A stretch of 64,000 bases of DNA from positions 1 to 64,000 of the forward strand of contig JASCOC010000003.1 in assembly GCA_029959605.1 (NCBI GenBank), given 5' to 3'. The position numbers and the translations under genes are program-made. Numbering within the stretch: the first letter of the stretch is position 1; each line of letters starts with the position of its first letter. Below the pieces are notes generated by a model, which did not search any database, had not been told where the DNA came from, and saw only the letters and a list, made by a program, of their open reading frames with translations. Shown here in pieces: positions 16,728-24,777 of this stretch. Source of the stretch: Lysobacteraceae bacterium PS02340. GTDB lineage: Bacteria > Pseudomonadota > Gammaproteobacteria > Xanthomonadales > Xanthomonadaceae.

Positions 16728-17126
16728 TCAGCCGGTGGCCGTCGACGCCTCGCGCACCTCTTCCATCAGCCCGACGAGGTTGCCGTCCGGATCGCGCAGG
16801 AAGCCGATCCACAGGTCGTGATCGGGAATCCGCGCGGCGAGCGCGGGTGCGCGTTCCGACACCGCGCCCTTCGCGACGCAGCCCTCGAAGACGCGCACGA
16901 GGTCGTGCACGTGGAAATACAGCACCGAATTGCGACCCGGCTCGCCCGCACCCTGCGGCGTGCTGAGCATCAGCCGCACGCCGCCGGCATCGAGGAACGC
17001 GAGCCCGGGCCCGGCGCGGAACAGAAAGTCGAGCGCCAGTACGTCGCGATAGAAGCCGAGCGCGGTGTCGACATCGGACACGGTCACGGCCACCTGGCGC
17101 AGCGCGATCGCAGGCTCGGCGCTCAT
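16728..17126 (-). CDS. VOC superfamily protein (glyoxalase/bleomycin-resistance fold)
   Basis: From the ATG at 17126 the product is 132 residues, the size of a single-module VOC protein. The beta-alpha-beta-beta-beta halves are visible as AVTVSDVDTALGFYRDVL and VLYFHVHDLVRVFEGC, with the typical ending DPDGNLVGLMEEV. Candidate metal ligands are His in YFHVHD and the C-terminal Glu. These proteins include lyases, dioxygenases and resistance factors, so the reaction is not predicted. The start overlaps the stop of the DUF1653 gene by four bases. Confidence 0.88.
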   Translation of the reverse strand: MSAEPAIALRQVAVTVSDVDTALGFYRDVLALDFLFRAGPGLAFLDAGGVRLMLSTPQGAGEPGRNSVLYFHVHDLVRVFEGCVAKGAVSERAPALAARIPDHDLWIGFLRDPDGNLVGLMEEVREASTATG

Positions 17127-17365
17127 CGCACGCCCTCCGACAGCGGCGCGAAGCGCGGCACGTCGGTGCCGTCCACATCGACGGTCTCGACGAACATCGC
17201 ATGCGGCCGTACCCACAGCGCGCCTTCGCCGTACAGCGGGCGGTAGACGACCACCGGTTCCAGCGTCTCGCTGTGCCGCGCCACGCCGATGACGTCGTAA
17301 TCGCGGCCCTTGTAATGGCGGTAGCGGCCCGGCGCGAGCGCGGGCAATGCGGGCAGATCGGACAT
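17123..17365 (-). CDS. DUF1653 family protein
   Basis: This 80-residue protein carries the DUF1653 signature: PGRYRHYKGRDYDVIGVARHSET, EPVVVYRPLYGEGALWVRP, and MFVETV. The family is widespread and has no agreed function. It is translationally coupled (4-base overlap) to the VOC gene downstream, and that pairing suggests a joint role. Confidence 0.9.
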   Translation of the reverse strand: MSDLPALPALAPGRYRHYKGRDYDVIGVARHSETLEPVVVYRPLYGEGALWVRPHAMFVETVDVDGTDVPRFAPLSEGVR

Positions 17366-17391
17366 CGGCGTCTCCGGTGGAAGGTCGAGGA

Positions 17392-17622
17392 TCAGCGGCG
17401 CGCGCGTGTCGACGCGAACAGGCCGGACACGTAGACGAGCAGCCCGAGCACCACCACGGCGCCGCCGACGATCCGGCCGAGATCGCGCGCGCCGGCGTCG
17501 GTGGCGAAGAGGTGGATCGCGACCAGTACGCCCGCGCCGATCAGCAGCAGGCAGCGGCCGAGCATCACCATCGGCCGGGTGAACCGCCGCTTCGCTTCGT
17601 CGATCGGCCGGTTGCGCTGCAT
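17392..17622 (-). CDS. Small two-helix membrane protein, unknown function
   Basis: The 76-residue product has two hydrophobic segments (about residues 20-38 and 48-68) separated by a short polar loop, with a basic N-terminus and RARR at the end. I do not recognise a family. It lies 26 bases upstream of the DUF1653-VOC pair on the same strand and may be transcribed with it. It is divergent from rmuC. Confidence 0.65.
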   Translation of the reverse strand: MQRNRPIDEAKRRFTRPMVMLGRCLLLIGAGVLVAIHLFATDAGARDLGRIVGGAVVVLGLLVYVSGLFASTRARR

Positions 17623-17704
17623 CGTCGTCGCCTCGTGTTCGATACCGGATGCGAGTTTCGCACGCAGGCGCAGCCGCTGAGACGCCGACCGCTAGAATCA
17701 CCGG

Positions 17705-19156
17705 ATGAATGCCACGCTCGTCCTGCTCGCCCTGATCCTGCTGCTGGTCGCCATCGCGACCGGCCTCCTCGTCGTTCTCGTGTTGCGCCGGCCCGGTCAG
17801 GGCAGCGACACGCTGGAGCGCGTATTGCGCGAGGAACAGCGCGACGGCCGCGGCGAACTGCGCCAGCAGCTCGATGCCTCCGCGGCCTCGCAGGCGCAGC
17901 GCATCGACGCCTTCGGTGCGCAGCTGCAGGCCGTCGCCGCGCGCACCGACCAGCGTCTCGACGAGTTCACCCTGCGCACCGACGCGCGGCTCGACGCGTT
18001 TACCCGCACCACCGACGAACGCCTCGGCGTGCTGCGTGCGGCACTGACCGAAGACGCGCGCAAGACGCGCACCGAAGGCGCCGAGCAGCAGCAGCGGTTC
18101 GCCGATGCCCTCGGCGCGCGCCTCAACGAACTCACCCAGCGCAACGAACAGCGCATCGGCGAGATGCGCACGACGCTCGAGCAGCAGCTGCAGCGCCTGC
18201 AGGCCGACAACGCCAGCAAGCTCGACCAGATGCGCGCGACCGTCGACGAAAAATTGCAGACCACGCTCAATACGCGCCTCGATGCCTCGTTCAAGATCGT
18301 CTCCGAGCGCCTGGAGCAGGTGCAGCGCGGCCTCGGCGAAATGCAGCAGCTGGCGACCGGCGTCGGCGATCTCAAGCGCGTGCTGACCAACGTCAAGGAC
18401 CGTGGCGGCTGGGGCGAAGTGCAGCTGGAGAACATCCTGGAGCAGACGCTGACGATGGAGCAGTACGCGCGCGGCGTGCGGGTGAAACCCGACAGCGCGG
18501 AAGCGGTGGATTTCGCGATCCGTCTGCCCGGCCGCGGCGACGACACGGTGGTGTGGTTGCCGGTCGATGCCAAATTCCCGCGCGAGGATTACGAACGCCT
18601 GATCGACGCGCAGGAGAAGGGCGACCTCGACGCGCTCAAGAGTTCCGCCGCGCAGCTCGAACGCGCGATCCGCGTGCAGGCCAAGTCGATCAGCGAGAAG
18701 TACGTGTGCCCGCCGCACACGACCGATTTCGCGGTGATGTTCCTGCCGACCGAAGGTCTGTACGCCGAAGTGATCCGCCGCGCCGGACTCGTCGATCTGC
18801 TGCAGCGCGAACATCGCGTTGTGCTCGCCGGCCCGACCACGTTCACCGCATTGCTCAACAGCCTGCAGATGGGTTTCCGCACGCTGGCGATCGAGAAGCG
18901 TTCCAGCGAGGTGTGGCAGGTGCTGGGCGCGGTGAAGAGCGAGTTCGGCAAGTTCGCCGGCATTCTCGAAAAGGCCGAGAAGCAGATCACCACGGTCGGC
19001 AAGAGTCTCGGCGAGGCCAGCCGCAAGACGCGGACGATCGAGCGTCGCCTGCGCGGCGTGGAATCGCTGCCGGGGCCGGATGCGCAGGCGCTGCTGGGCG
19101 AGGCGCTGGACGACGTCGCGGGCGACGAGGACGACGAGGGGTCGCAGGCGCCGTAA
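17705..19156 (+). CDS. rmuC: DNA recombination protein RmuC
   Basis: The 483-residue product has an N-terminal membrane helix (residues 4-26), a long coiled coil with R-x-D-x-x-L-D-x-F repeats (about 40-215), and the RmuC nuclease-like domain with NVKDRGGWGEVQLENILEQ, VWLPVDAKFPREDYERL and FLPTEGLYAEV. RmuC limits inversions at short inverted repeats in E. coli and is thought to be a nuclease. An acidic tail (GDEDDEG) ends the protein. It stands alone downstream of its own divergent promoter region. Confidence 0.93.
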   Translation: MNATLVLLALILLLVAIATGLLVVLVLRRPGQGSDTLERVLREEQRDGRGELRQQLDASAASQAQRIDAFGAQLQAVAARTDQRLDEFTLRTDARLDAFTRTTDERLGVLRAALTEDARKTRTEGAEQQQRFADALGARLNELTQRNEQRIGEMRTTLEQQLQRLQADNASKLDQMRATVDEKLQTTLNTRLDASFKIVSERLEQVQRGLGEMQQLATGVGDLKRVLTNVKDRGGWGEVQLENILEQTLTMEQYARGVRVKPDSAEAVDFAIRLPGRGDDTVVWLPVDAKFPREDYERLIDAQEKGDLDALKSSAAQLERAIRVQAKSISEKYVCPPHTTDFAVMFLPTEGLYAEVIRRAGLVDLLQREHRVVLAGPTTFTALLNSLQMGFRTLAIEKRSSEVWQVLGAVKSEFGKFAGILEKAEKQITTVGKSLGEASRKTRTIERRLRGVESLPGPDAQALLGEALDDVAGDEDDEGSQAP

Positions 19157-19198
19157 GCGCCCTGGCGCTGATTACGGCTTGATCGAGCTGGACGGCGT

Positions 19199-19232
19199 GA
19201 TGGGTTTCGCCGCGCTCGACCCATCCTACGGT
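19199..19232. repeat. 34-bp dispersed repeat, copy 1 (GATGGGTTTCGC type)
   Basis: The 34 bases starting GATGGGTTTCGCCGCGCTCG and ending CCATCCTACGGT recur at 62754-62787 with a single mismatch. The ends GATGGGT and ACCCATC are inverted, so it can form a hairpin. Sequences of this kind are common between genes in Xanthomonadaceae. It follows rmuC by 42 bases. Confidence 0.85.
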
Positions 19233-19306
19233 TGTGGCGCGCGGTGAGTCCGCGGAGACGCGTGGCCCGCTAACATCGGGCGTCTTCTCTCATCGAGCCC
19301 GCCGCC

Positions 19307-19852
19307 ATGACCGCACCGCTGACCGACATCCCGCTCAAGACCATCGACGGCGACACGACGACGCTCGGCGCGCACGCCGGCAAGGTGCTGCTGGTGGTCA
19401 ACGTCGCGTCCAAGTGCGGCCTGACGCCGCAGTACGAAGGGCTCGAAGCGCTGTACCGCGAGAAGCGCGATGCAGGTCTGGAAGTGCTGGGCTTTCCGGC
19501 CAATGATTTCGCCGGCCAGGAGCCGGGCAGCGACGCCGAGATCCAGCAGTTCTGCAGCCTGAGCTACGACGTCAGCTTTCCGCTGTTCTCGAAGATCGCG
19601 GTGACCGGCGAGTCGATGCATCCGCTCTACGCCGCGCTGACGACCGCGCAGCCCGAGGCGACCGGCGAAGGCCCGATGCGCGAGAAGCTGCGCGCCTTTG
19701 GCCCGCCGAATCCGGCGCCGGGCGTGCTGTGGAATTTCGAGAAGTTCCTGATCGACCGCCACGGGCATGTGGTCGGCCGGTTCGCACCGGACGTGAAGGC
19801 GGACGACCCGCGGCTGCGTGCGGCGGTGGAGGCGGCATTGGCAGGAGCGTGA
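19307..19852 (+). CDS. Glutathione peroxidase family protein
   Basis: The 181-residue protein shows the peroxidase tetrad: Cys in NVASKCGLTPQY, Gln in GQEPG, and Trp-Asn in LWNFEKF. The second cysteine in QQFCSLSYDV is where thioredoxin-dependent members keep their resolving Cys. It lacks a signal peptide. It reduces hydroperoxides with glutathione or thioredoxin. It is about 20 residues longer than the shortest bacterial homologues because of the PEATGEGPMREKLRAFGPP stretch. Confidence 0.93.
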   Translation: MTAPLTDIPLKTIDGDTTTLGAHAGKVLLVVNVASKCGLTPQYEGLEALYREKRDAGLEVLGFPANDFAGQEPGSDAEIQQFCSLSYDVSFPLFSKIAVTGESMHPLYAALTTAQPEATGEGPMREKLRAFGPPNPAPGVLWNFEKFLIDRHGHVVGRFAPDVKADDPRLRAAVEAALAGA

Positions 19853-19929
19853 TTGTTGCGGGTGTGGGTGCTGCGGTGACGGGGTTCGGGTCGACGCCGC
19901 GCTCTGCTTTGAATTTCCTGCGGGAAGCG

Positions 19930-20028
19930 CCCTCACCCCAACCCCTCTCCCGGAGAGAGGGTGGTCGTGTCATGCACGACCGCGCGCTTCTGAGCCCCTC
20001 TCCCTTTGGGAGAGGGTTGGGGTGAGGG
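19930..20028. repeat. Paired inverted repeat (CCCTCACCCCAACCCCTCTCCC type), copy 1
   Basis: CCCTCACCCCAACCCCTCTC at 19930 is mirrored by GAGAGGGTTGGGGTGAGGG ending at 20028, and each half contains its own small hairpin (CTCTCCCGGAGAGAG; CTCTCCCTTTGGGAGAG). A second full copy lies at 34638-34739 and a half copy at 62860-62914. The 19853-20254 interval has no gene: it holds this repeat, a second repeat at 20160-20194 and the terminator-like hairpin near 20203. Confidence 0.85.
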
Positions 20029-20159
20029 CCGCTTTTCGCAGGCGCGCTCTTCGCAGCGACGCTCTCGAAGCGCCACGTCGCGTGCGCTCGGTTCCAACGA
20101 AATGCCCAGACGCGGGATGCGCCCGCGCGTCGCCGGATTTGCCGACAACGGGTGCTTCG

Positions 20160-20194
20160 CCCCACCCAACCCTCCCACGTAAACGAGGGAGGGC
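20160..20194. repeat. CCCCACCCAACCCTCCC hairpin repeat, copy 1
   Basis: CCCACCCAACCCTCCC is followed after CACGTAAACG by AGGGAGGG, giving a CCCTCCC/GGGAGGG hairpin. The same sequence in opposite orientation is at 34518-34552 (GGGGGAGGGTTGGGTGGGGG). A repeat of unknown role. Confidence 0.7.
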
Positions 20195-20201
20195 TACAAC
20201 A

Positions 20202-20230
20202 AGAAGCCCCACTTTCACGGGGCTTTTTCT
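20202..20230. terminator. Bidirectional rho-independent terminator
   Basis: AGCCCC-ACTTTCAC-GGGGCT is followed on the plus strand by TTTTTCT and on the minus strand by TCTTGTT. It lies 25 bases past the stop codon of mlaA on the minus strand and downstream of the glutathione peroxidase gene on the plus strand, so it can end both units. Confidence 0.8.
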
Positions 20231-20254
20231 CAGAACTTCAACTCACCCGATCCA

Positions 20255-21337
20255 TCAGGGCGTCGGCGACAGCGGCACCATCGGCATCACGTCGACCGGT
20301 ACGGTCGGCATCGCGTCGTCGTCGTAGAGGTAATCCGGCAGACCGGCTTCTTCGTCGTCGCGGTTGGCGCGGCGCACCGATTCGATCTGGTAGGCGCGGC
20401 GCTGCATCCAGGCATCGCGGATCAGCGCGTATTCGTCCGTCGCGCCCTCGCGCATGCTGTCGACGGCGAACAGGCGCGTGCGCAGGTCGACGAGCTGCAG
20501 GCCCTGCAGGCCGTAACGCCACGGATCGTCGCCGACCTGGCGCAGCGGCGACAGCGGCGCGTCGCCGACGAGGCCGAACCCGTCGCGCAGCGTGCGCGGG
20601 CCGAACAGGGGCAGTTCGAGGTAACGCGAACTGCGCCAGCCCCAGACGCCCATCGTCTGGCCGAAGTCGGCGCTCTGGTTCGGAATCTCCGCATCCGTCG
20701 CCGGATCGAAGATGCCGCCGATGCCCAGCGTGCTGTTGACCAGGAAGCGGCCCAGCGACTGTCCCGCCGCCTTCGGTCGACCCTGCAACAGCGCATTGAG
20801 CGCGCTGACCGGCTGGCCGAGGTTGCTGAAGAAGTTGGTCACGCCCAGACGCACCGGACGCGGCACGACCTTGGCGTAGACCTTGGCCAGCGGCTTGGCG
20901 AAACCGCGGTCGATCGCGCTGTTGAACGCGAACACCTTGCGGTTGAGCGGCTCCCACGGATCGTAGCTGCGCGGCATCTGCGCGGCTTCGGGGAGGGTGG
21001 GATCGTAGATCGGGTCGTAGACCGGCTCGCCGTAGAGCGCGGCATAGTCGAGTTCGGCATCGGTCGGCGTGCCGTTTGCAGGCGCGGCATCGCCGGCCAC
21101 GCGCGCGGCATCGTCGAAGGCTTCGATGACCACGCCGCTGTCGGGCGCGGCCGGCACGTCGGCGGCAGCGGCATCGGCGGCGGTGGGCACGTCGGCAATC
21201 GCCGGTGCGGGCGCACTGACGGTCTCGGCCACCGACGCGGGCGCCGGGTCCCGGGGCGCGCCGTTGCCGGCACAGGCGGCGAGCGCTGCCGACGCGATCA
21301 GCGGCAGCAGGAAACGGAAGCGGACAAGGCTCGACAT
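20255..21337 (-). CDS. mlaA: Outer-membrane lipoprotein MlaA (VacJ), retrograde phospholipid transport
   Basis: From the ATG at 21337 the product has 360 residues with a lipobox (LAACAG, Cys near residue 22). A long low-complexity Ala/Pro/Asp linker (about 25-130) precedes the VacJ domain: YDPWEPLNRKVFAFN, VLRPVARAY-like segment AKVYAKVVPRPVRLGVTNFF, and LPLFGPRTLRDGFG. MlaA removes misplaced phospholipid from the outer leaflet and passes it to MlaC. It is the last gene of the mlaFEDCB operon, 38 bases after mlaB. The N-terminal linker is longer than in E. coli MlaA (about 250 residues). Confidence 0.93.
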   Translation of the reverse strand: MSSLVRFRFLLPLIASAALAACAGNGAPRDPAPASVAETVSAPAPAIADVPTAADAAAADVPAAPDSGVVIEAFDDAARVAGDAAPANGTPTDAELDYAALYGEPVYDPIYDPTLPEAAQMPRSYDPWEPLNRKVFAFNSAIDRGFAKPLAKVYAKVVPRPVRLGVTNFFSNLGQPVSALNALLQGRPKAAGQSLGRFLVNSTLGIGGIFDPATDAEIPNQSADFGQTMGVWGWRSSRYLELPLFGPRTLRDGFGLVGDAPLSPLRQVGDDPWRYGLQGLQLVDLRTRLFAVDSMREGATDEYALIRDAWMQRRAYQIESVRRANRDDEEAGLPDYLYDDDAMPTVPVDVMPMVPLSPTP

Positions 21338-21375
21338 CGTCGGATTCCCGAGGGGGGCCGGGGTGGGCAGAAGGG

Positions 21376-21663
21376 TCACGCGGACACGTAGGCCAGCGTC
21401 GGCGTCAAACGGTATGCACGGCAGAGCTCGGCCAGGCCGGGCGGGGTGCCGTCGACGCGCAGGGCGCCATCGCCGGCGAGCTCGGCCAGCAGGGCGAGCC
21501 CGGCGCTGTCGAGCGTGGTGACGGCGGACAGGTCCAGCCGCGCGGCACCCGCGCGACCGGCCTGCGCCTGCGACCACAGCGCCGGCACCGAAGCGGCCAC
21601 GACGTCGCCGGCGAACGCCAGCGCATCGCCATCGCGTCGAACCGAAGCTGCGGCCGTGCCCAT
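21376..21663 (-). CDS. mlaB: STAS-domain protein MlaB
   Basis: Starting at the ATG that overlaps the mlaC stop (TGATG), the product is 95 residues, a single STAS domain with LDLSAVTTLDSAGLALL, where the DSAG serine is the conserved site of STAS proteins. MlaB binds the MlaF ATPase in the cytoplasm and stabilises the transporter. The open frame runs far upstream through mlaC in another frame, so the overlap decides the start. Confidence 0.88.
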   Translation of the reverse strand: MGTAAASVRRDGDALAFAGDVVAASVPALWSQAQAGRAGAARLDLSAVTTLDSAGLALLAELAGDGALRVDGTPPGLAELCRAYRLTPTLAYVSA

Positions 21664-22334
21664 CACTCGGCGGTCGCCTGGATCTGGCCGCTGCGCAGAT
21701 CGCGCGCGACTTCCTGGATCGACTTGCGCTGCAGCGGGGTGTCGAACTGCTCGCGGAAGGTGCGCACGAACGACACGCCTTCGACCATCACGTCGAACAC
21801 CTTCCAGGTGCCGCCGCTCTGGCGCATCAGGTAGTCGACCGGAATCGGCTCGCCGCCGCTGCGCAGCAGTTCGCTCGACACGCGCACGCCCAGGCCACGC
21901 GGCAGCGGGGCTTCGGACTTGATGCGCACGCGCAGCTGGGTGTTGAAGTCCAGCAGCGAGGAGCCGTACTTGCGCATCAGGTTCTCGGCCAGCGCATCGC
22001 CGAACGCCTTGACGTCGGCATCCGACGCGCCACGGCCGTGGCGACCCAGCACCTGCCGCGCCGCGTAGTCGCGGTCGAACATGGTGTTGAATTCGCTGTT
22101 GATGAAGGTCTGCAGCGCACCGCGGTCGCGGGTGAACTCGGCGCGGCGCGATTCCAGCGTCTTGAGCACGCGCTCGGTGTTGGCCAGCACCAGCTGGCTC
22201 GGCGAGCCGGCCTGCGCGGTGCTGGCGGCAGGTGCGGCGGCCGGACGGGCCTGCGCGAACGCGGCGGCGGGCAGCACCAGCGCGGCGGCGAGGGCGATCG
22301 GCAGGGCGCGACGGATCAGGGGCATACGGATCAT
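21663..22334 (-). CDS. mlaC: Periplasmic phospholipid-binding protein MlaC
   Basis: The 223-residue product has a signal peptide (cleavage near AFAQA, about residue 27) and the MlaC/Ttg2D pattern: a TLESRRAEFTRDRGALQTFI helix, FDRDYAARQVLGRH, DYLMRQSGGTWKVFDVMVEGVSFV, and YRxxF-like RTFREQFDTPLQ. It ferries lipids across the periplasm between MlaA and the MlaFEDB complex. It overlaps mlaD (ATGA) and mlaB (TGATG). An ATG nine bases further in (22325) is an alternative start. Confidence 0.93.
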   Translation of the reverse strand: MIRMPLIRRALPIALAAALVLPAAAFAQARPAAAPAASTAQAGSPSQLVLANTERVLKTLESRRAEFTRDRGALQTFINSEFNTMFDRDYAARQVLGRHGRGASDADVKAFGDALAENLMRKYGSSLLDFNTQLRVRIKSEAPLPRGLGVRVSSELLRSGGEPIPVDYLMRQSGGTWKVFDVMVEGVSFVRTFREQFDTPLQRKSIQEVARDLRSGQIQATAE

Positions 22335-22885
22335 GGAAGAACTCCTTCGTCACTGGGGGACGCGTCGGGCGACGCGGTGCCGGCTCCGGGCGCGGCTGGC
22401 GTGGCGGCGTCGGCACCTTCGCCGCCGCCACCGAACATGTACTTGCCGACCATCTGCATCAGATCCACCGCCGGCGACGTGAAGGCGATCTCCTCGCCCG
22501 GCTGCAGAACTTCGAGATCGCCACCGACCGACAGGCCGATGTAGCTCTCGCCGAGCAGGCCGCCGGTGAGGATCGCCGCCGAGGTATCGGCCGGGATCTC
22601 GTTGAAACGGTCTTCGATCTTCATCGACACGATCGAGTCGAAGCGCACCGGATCTAGGTCGATGCCGGTCACGCGACCGATGGTCACGCCGCCCACCTTG
22701 ACCGGCGCGTTGGGACGCAGCTGGCCGAGATTGCTGAAACGGGCGGTGAGGTCATAGGTGCCGCCGCGGCTGAAACCGAACTGGCCGTTGGTCGACGCGA
22801 TCGCCAGCACCAGCAGCGACGCGAGCGCGAGCAGCAGGAATGCGCCGACGGCGAGTTCGAGACGGGGACCACGGGCGCTTGTCAT
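22331..22885 (-). CDS. mlaD: MCE-domain protein MlaD
   Basis: The ATG at 22885 is preceded by AAAGG at a good distance and gives 184 residues; a GTG nine bases upstream is less likely. A membrane helix near the N-terminus (about 8-30) is followed by one MCE domain: YDLTARFSNLGQLRPNAPVKVGGVTIGRV, then ALLTGGLLGE-like AILTGGLLGESYIGLS. MlaD forms the periplasmic hexameric ring of the lipid transporter. The tail is a Gly/Ala/Pro-rich stretch. It overlaps mlaC by four bases. Confidence 0.93.
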   Translation of the reverse strand: MTSARGPRLELAVGAFLLLALASLLVLAIASTNGQFGFSRGGTYDLTARFSNLGQLRPNAPVKVGGVTIGRVTGIDLDPVRFDSIVSMKIEDRFNEIPADTSAAILTGGLLGESYIGLSVGGDLEVLQPGEEIAFTSPAVDLMQMVGKYMFGGGGEGADAATPAAPGAGTASPDASPSDEGVLP

Positions 22886-22954
22886 GGGTGTCACCTTTGC
22901 AGCGGACCGCCGGGTGCGGCGGTGAAAGAAGGAATCCGGTTCAGGTCGCCGACA

Positions 22955-23698
22955 TCAGCGGAACAGGAAGGCGGACATCACGAAATTGAACATCAGCACC
23001 AGCAGCGAGGCGTTGACCACCGCGCGCGTGGTCGCGACCGAGGTGCCCTCGATCGTCGGCTCGGCGTGGAACCCTACGTACGAGGCGACCAGCGCGGCAG
23101 TGCCGCCGAACACGGCCGACTTCAGGAACGCGGTCAGGAAGTCCTGGCGGAAATCGACCGCGTCCTGCATCGACTGCCAGAACATGCCGTTGTCGATGCC
23201 CAGTACCTGCACCGCCTGGAACCAGCTCGCCGACAGCGCCAGGCTGCAGAAGAACGCGGTCAGCAGCGGCACGCAGATCACCGCGGCCCAGAAACGCGGC
23301 GCGACGACCTTGGCCACCGGATCGATCGCCATCAGGCCGAGCGCGGTGATCTGGTCGGTGGCGCGCATCAGTCCCAGTTCGGCGGAGATCGAACTACCGG
23401 CGCGGCCGACGAACAGCAGCGCGGTCAGCACCGGCGCCAGCTCGCGGTACAGGCCCAGACCGATCAGCACGCTGACCTGGTTGCTGGCGCCATAGGTTTC
23501 CAGCGCGCGGTAGCCCAGCAGCGTCAGCGACAGGCCGACGAAGGCGCCGCCAACGGCGATGATCGGCAACGAGCGGCCGCCGATCTTGTAGATCTCGCGG
23601 ATCAACTCGGAGAAGAAATCGGCGGTCGGCTTCGACGCGCGCAGCACCGACAGCGAGAACAGCCCGGCGCGGCCGAGCGAGCGGATCGCGGCGCTCAT
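22955..23698 (-). CDS. mlaE: Phospholipid transporter permease MlaE
   Basis: The 247-residue protein has five to six membrane helices and the MlaE signatures GGRSLPIIAVGGAFVGLSLTL, the loop FVGRAGSSISAELGLMRATDQI and APRFWAAVICVPLLT. MlaE forms the membrane core of the MlaFEDB complex. The start overlaps the mlaF stop (ATGA); a 69-base gap separates it from mlaD. Confidence 0.95.
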   Translation of the reverse strand: MSAAIRSLGRAGLFSLSVLRASKPTADFFSELIREIYKIGGRSLPIIAVGGAFVGLSLTLLGYRALETYGASNQVSVLIGLGLYRELAPVLTALLFVGRAGSSISAELGLMRATDQITALGLMAIDPVAKVVAPRFWAAVICVPLLTAFFCSLALSASWFQAVQVLGIDNGMFWQSMQDAVDFRQDFLTAFLKSAVFGGTAALVASYVGFHAEPTIEGTSVATTRAVVNASLLVLMFNFVMSAFLFR

Positions 23699-24492
23699 CG
23701 TGCAGCCTCCGTGCGGGCGAGATCGCCGCGGTCGAATGCGATGGGCCCGTCGGGCTCGCCGCGCAGGAACTGGCGCACCAACGCGTCGTCGCTGGCCTCG
23801 AGTTCGGCCGGCGTGCCCTGGAACACGATGCGGCCGTTGGCGATCACGATCGCGTGGTCGGCGACGGGCAGCGTCTCGTGCACGTGGTGGGTGACGATGA
23901 TGCTGGTGAGCCCGAGCGAGGCGTTGAGGCGCCCGATCAGACTCATGATCACGCCCGAGGCGATCGGGTCCAGCCCGGTCAGCGGCTCGTCGTAGATCAT
24001 GAGCGGCGGATCCAGCGCCAGCGCGCGCGCCAGGGCGACGCGACGCGCCATGCCGCCCGACAGCTCGCGCGGATACAGATCGCCGGCGTTGCGCAGGCCC
24101 ACGGCCTGCAGCTTCATCGCGACCAGACGCGCGATCACCGGCTTGGGCAACTTCGTGTGCAGACGCAGCGGCAGCGCAATGTTCTCGCCCGCGGTCAGAT
24201 CGGTCAGCAGGCCGTTGCCCTGCAGCAGCACGCCGATGCCCTTGCGCAGTTCCAGCAGCTCGCGCATGCGGGTCGGAACGGGCTCGCCGAAGACTTCGAC
24301 ACTGCCGGCCGCCGGCACCAGCTCGCCGGTCAACGCCGACAGCAGCGTCGACTTGCCACTGCCCGACGGACCCAGCACCGCGGTCACGCTGCCACGCGGC
24401 ACCGACAGATCGATGCCCGACAGCACGCTGCGACCGCCACGGTCGAGGCGGACATCGCGCAGCAGCACGGCAGGGGCGTTGGTGTCGGGCAT
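23695..24492 (-). CDS. mlaF: Phospholipid transporter ATP-binding protein MlaF
   Basis: The ATG at 24492 gives 265 residues. Walker A is GPSGSGKST (about residue 45), the signature is LSGGMARRVALARALALDP, Walker B is LMIYDEPLTGLDP, and the H-loop is IVTHHV. The open frame continues upstream for over 3 kb over unrelated genes but has no sensible protein there. It is the first gene of mlaFEDCBA and powers lipid movement at the inner membrane. Confidence 0.95.
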   Translation of the reverse strand: MPDTNAPAVLLRDVRLDRGGRSVLSGIDLSVPRGSVTAVLGPSGSGKSTLLSALTGELVPAAGSVEVFGEPVPTRMRELLELRKGIGVLLQGNGLLTDLTAGENIALPLRLHTKLPKPVIARLVAMKLQAVGLRNAGDLYPRELSGGMARRVALARALALDPPLMIYDEPLTGLDPIASGVIMSLIGRLNASLGLTSIIVTHHVHETLPVADHAIVIANGRIVFQGTPAELEASDDALVRQFLRGEPDGPIAFDRGDLARTEAAR

Positions 24493-24588
24493 TCGGCTCG
24501 TGGGCGTGGTGTCGGGGGACGAATCGCGCAGAGAACGCGCGAAACCCGCAGAGGATGGCGTGAACAAACTGAATCTTAACCCAGTCGG

Positions 24589-24604
24589 TGTACTGGCGAG
24601 TACA
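24589..24604. promoter_or_regulatory. Perfect palindrome TGTACT-GGCG-AGTACA, candidate operator
   Basis: A 6-4-6 perfect inverted repeat lies 97 bases upstream of mlaF and 174 bases upstream of the 862-residue gene, in a divergent 285-bp region. The form TGTAC-N-GTACA is typical of TetR-type binding sites. Which gene it controls is not clear. A further inverted repeat, CCCGGGA/TCCCGGG, follows at 24614-24640. Confidence 0.45.
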
Positions 24605-24777
24605 GAAATTGTCCCGGGAGCGGGGCGATGCGTCCCGGGGATCGAACCCGCCCGTCTGCCTGAAGCCCCGCCATCCGCGCGGTGCCGACTAGGGCGCACC
24701 CCAGCTGTGGCACCGCCCGGCCGGGCGTAGATATGGCGCGCTGCCGCCGCGACGTCCGCGGGGAGGATCCTGTTGCC

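Noticed and set aside
24612-24680. tRNA-like T-loop (GGGTTCGATCCC on the minus strand)
   Set aside because: The T-arm has a mismatch at its base, no pairing 7-bp acceptor stem, no D-arm and no anticodon arm can be drawn, and there is no CCA end.
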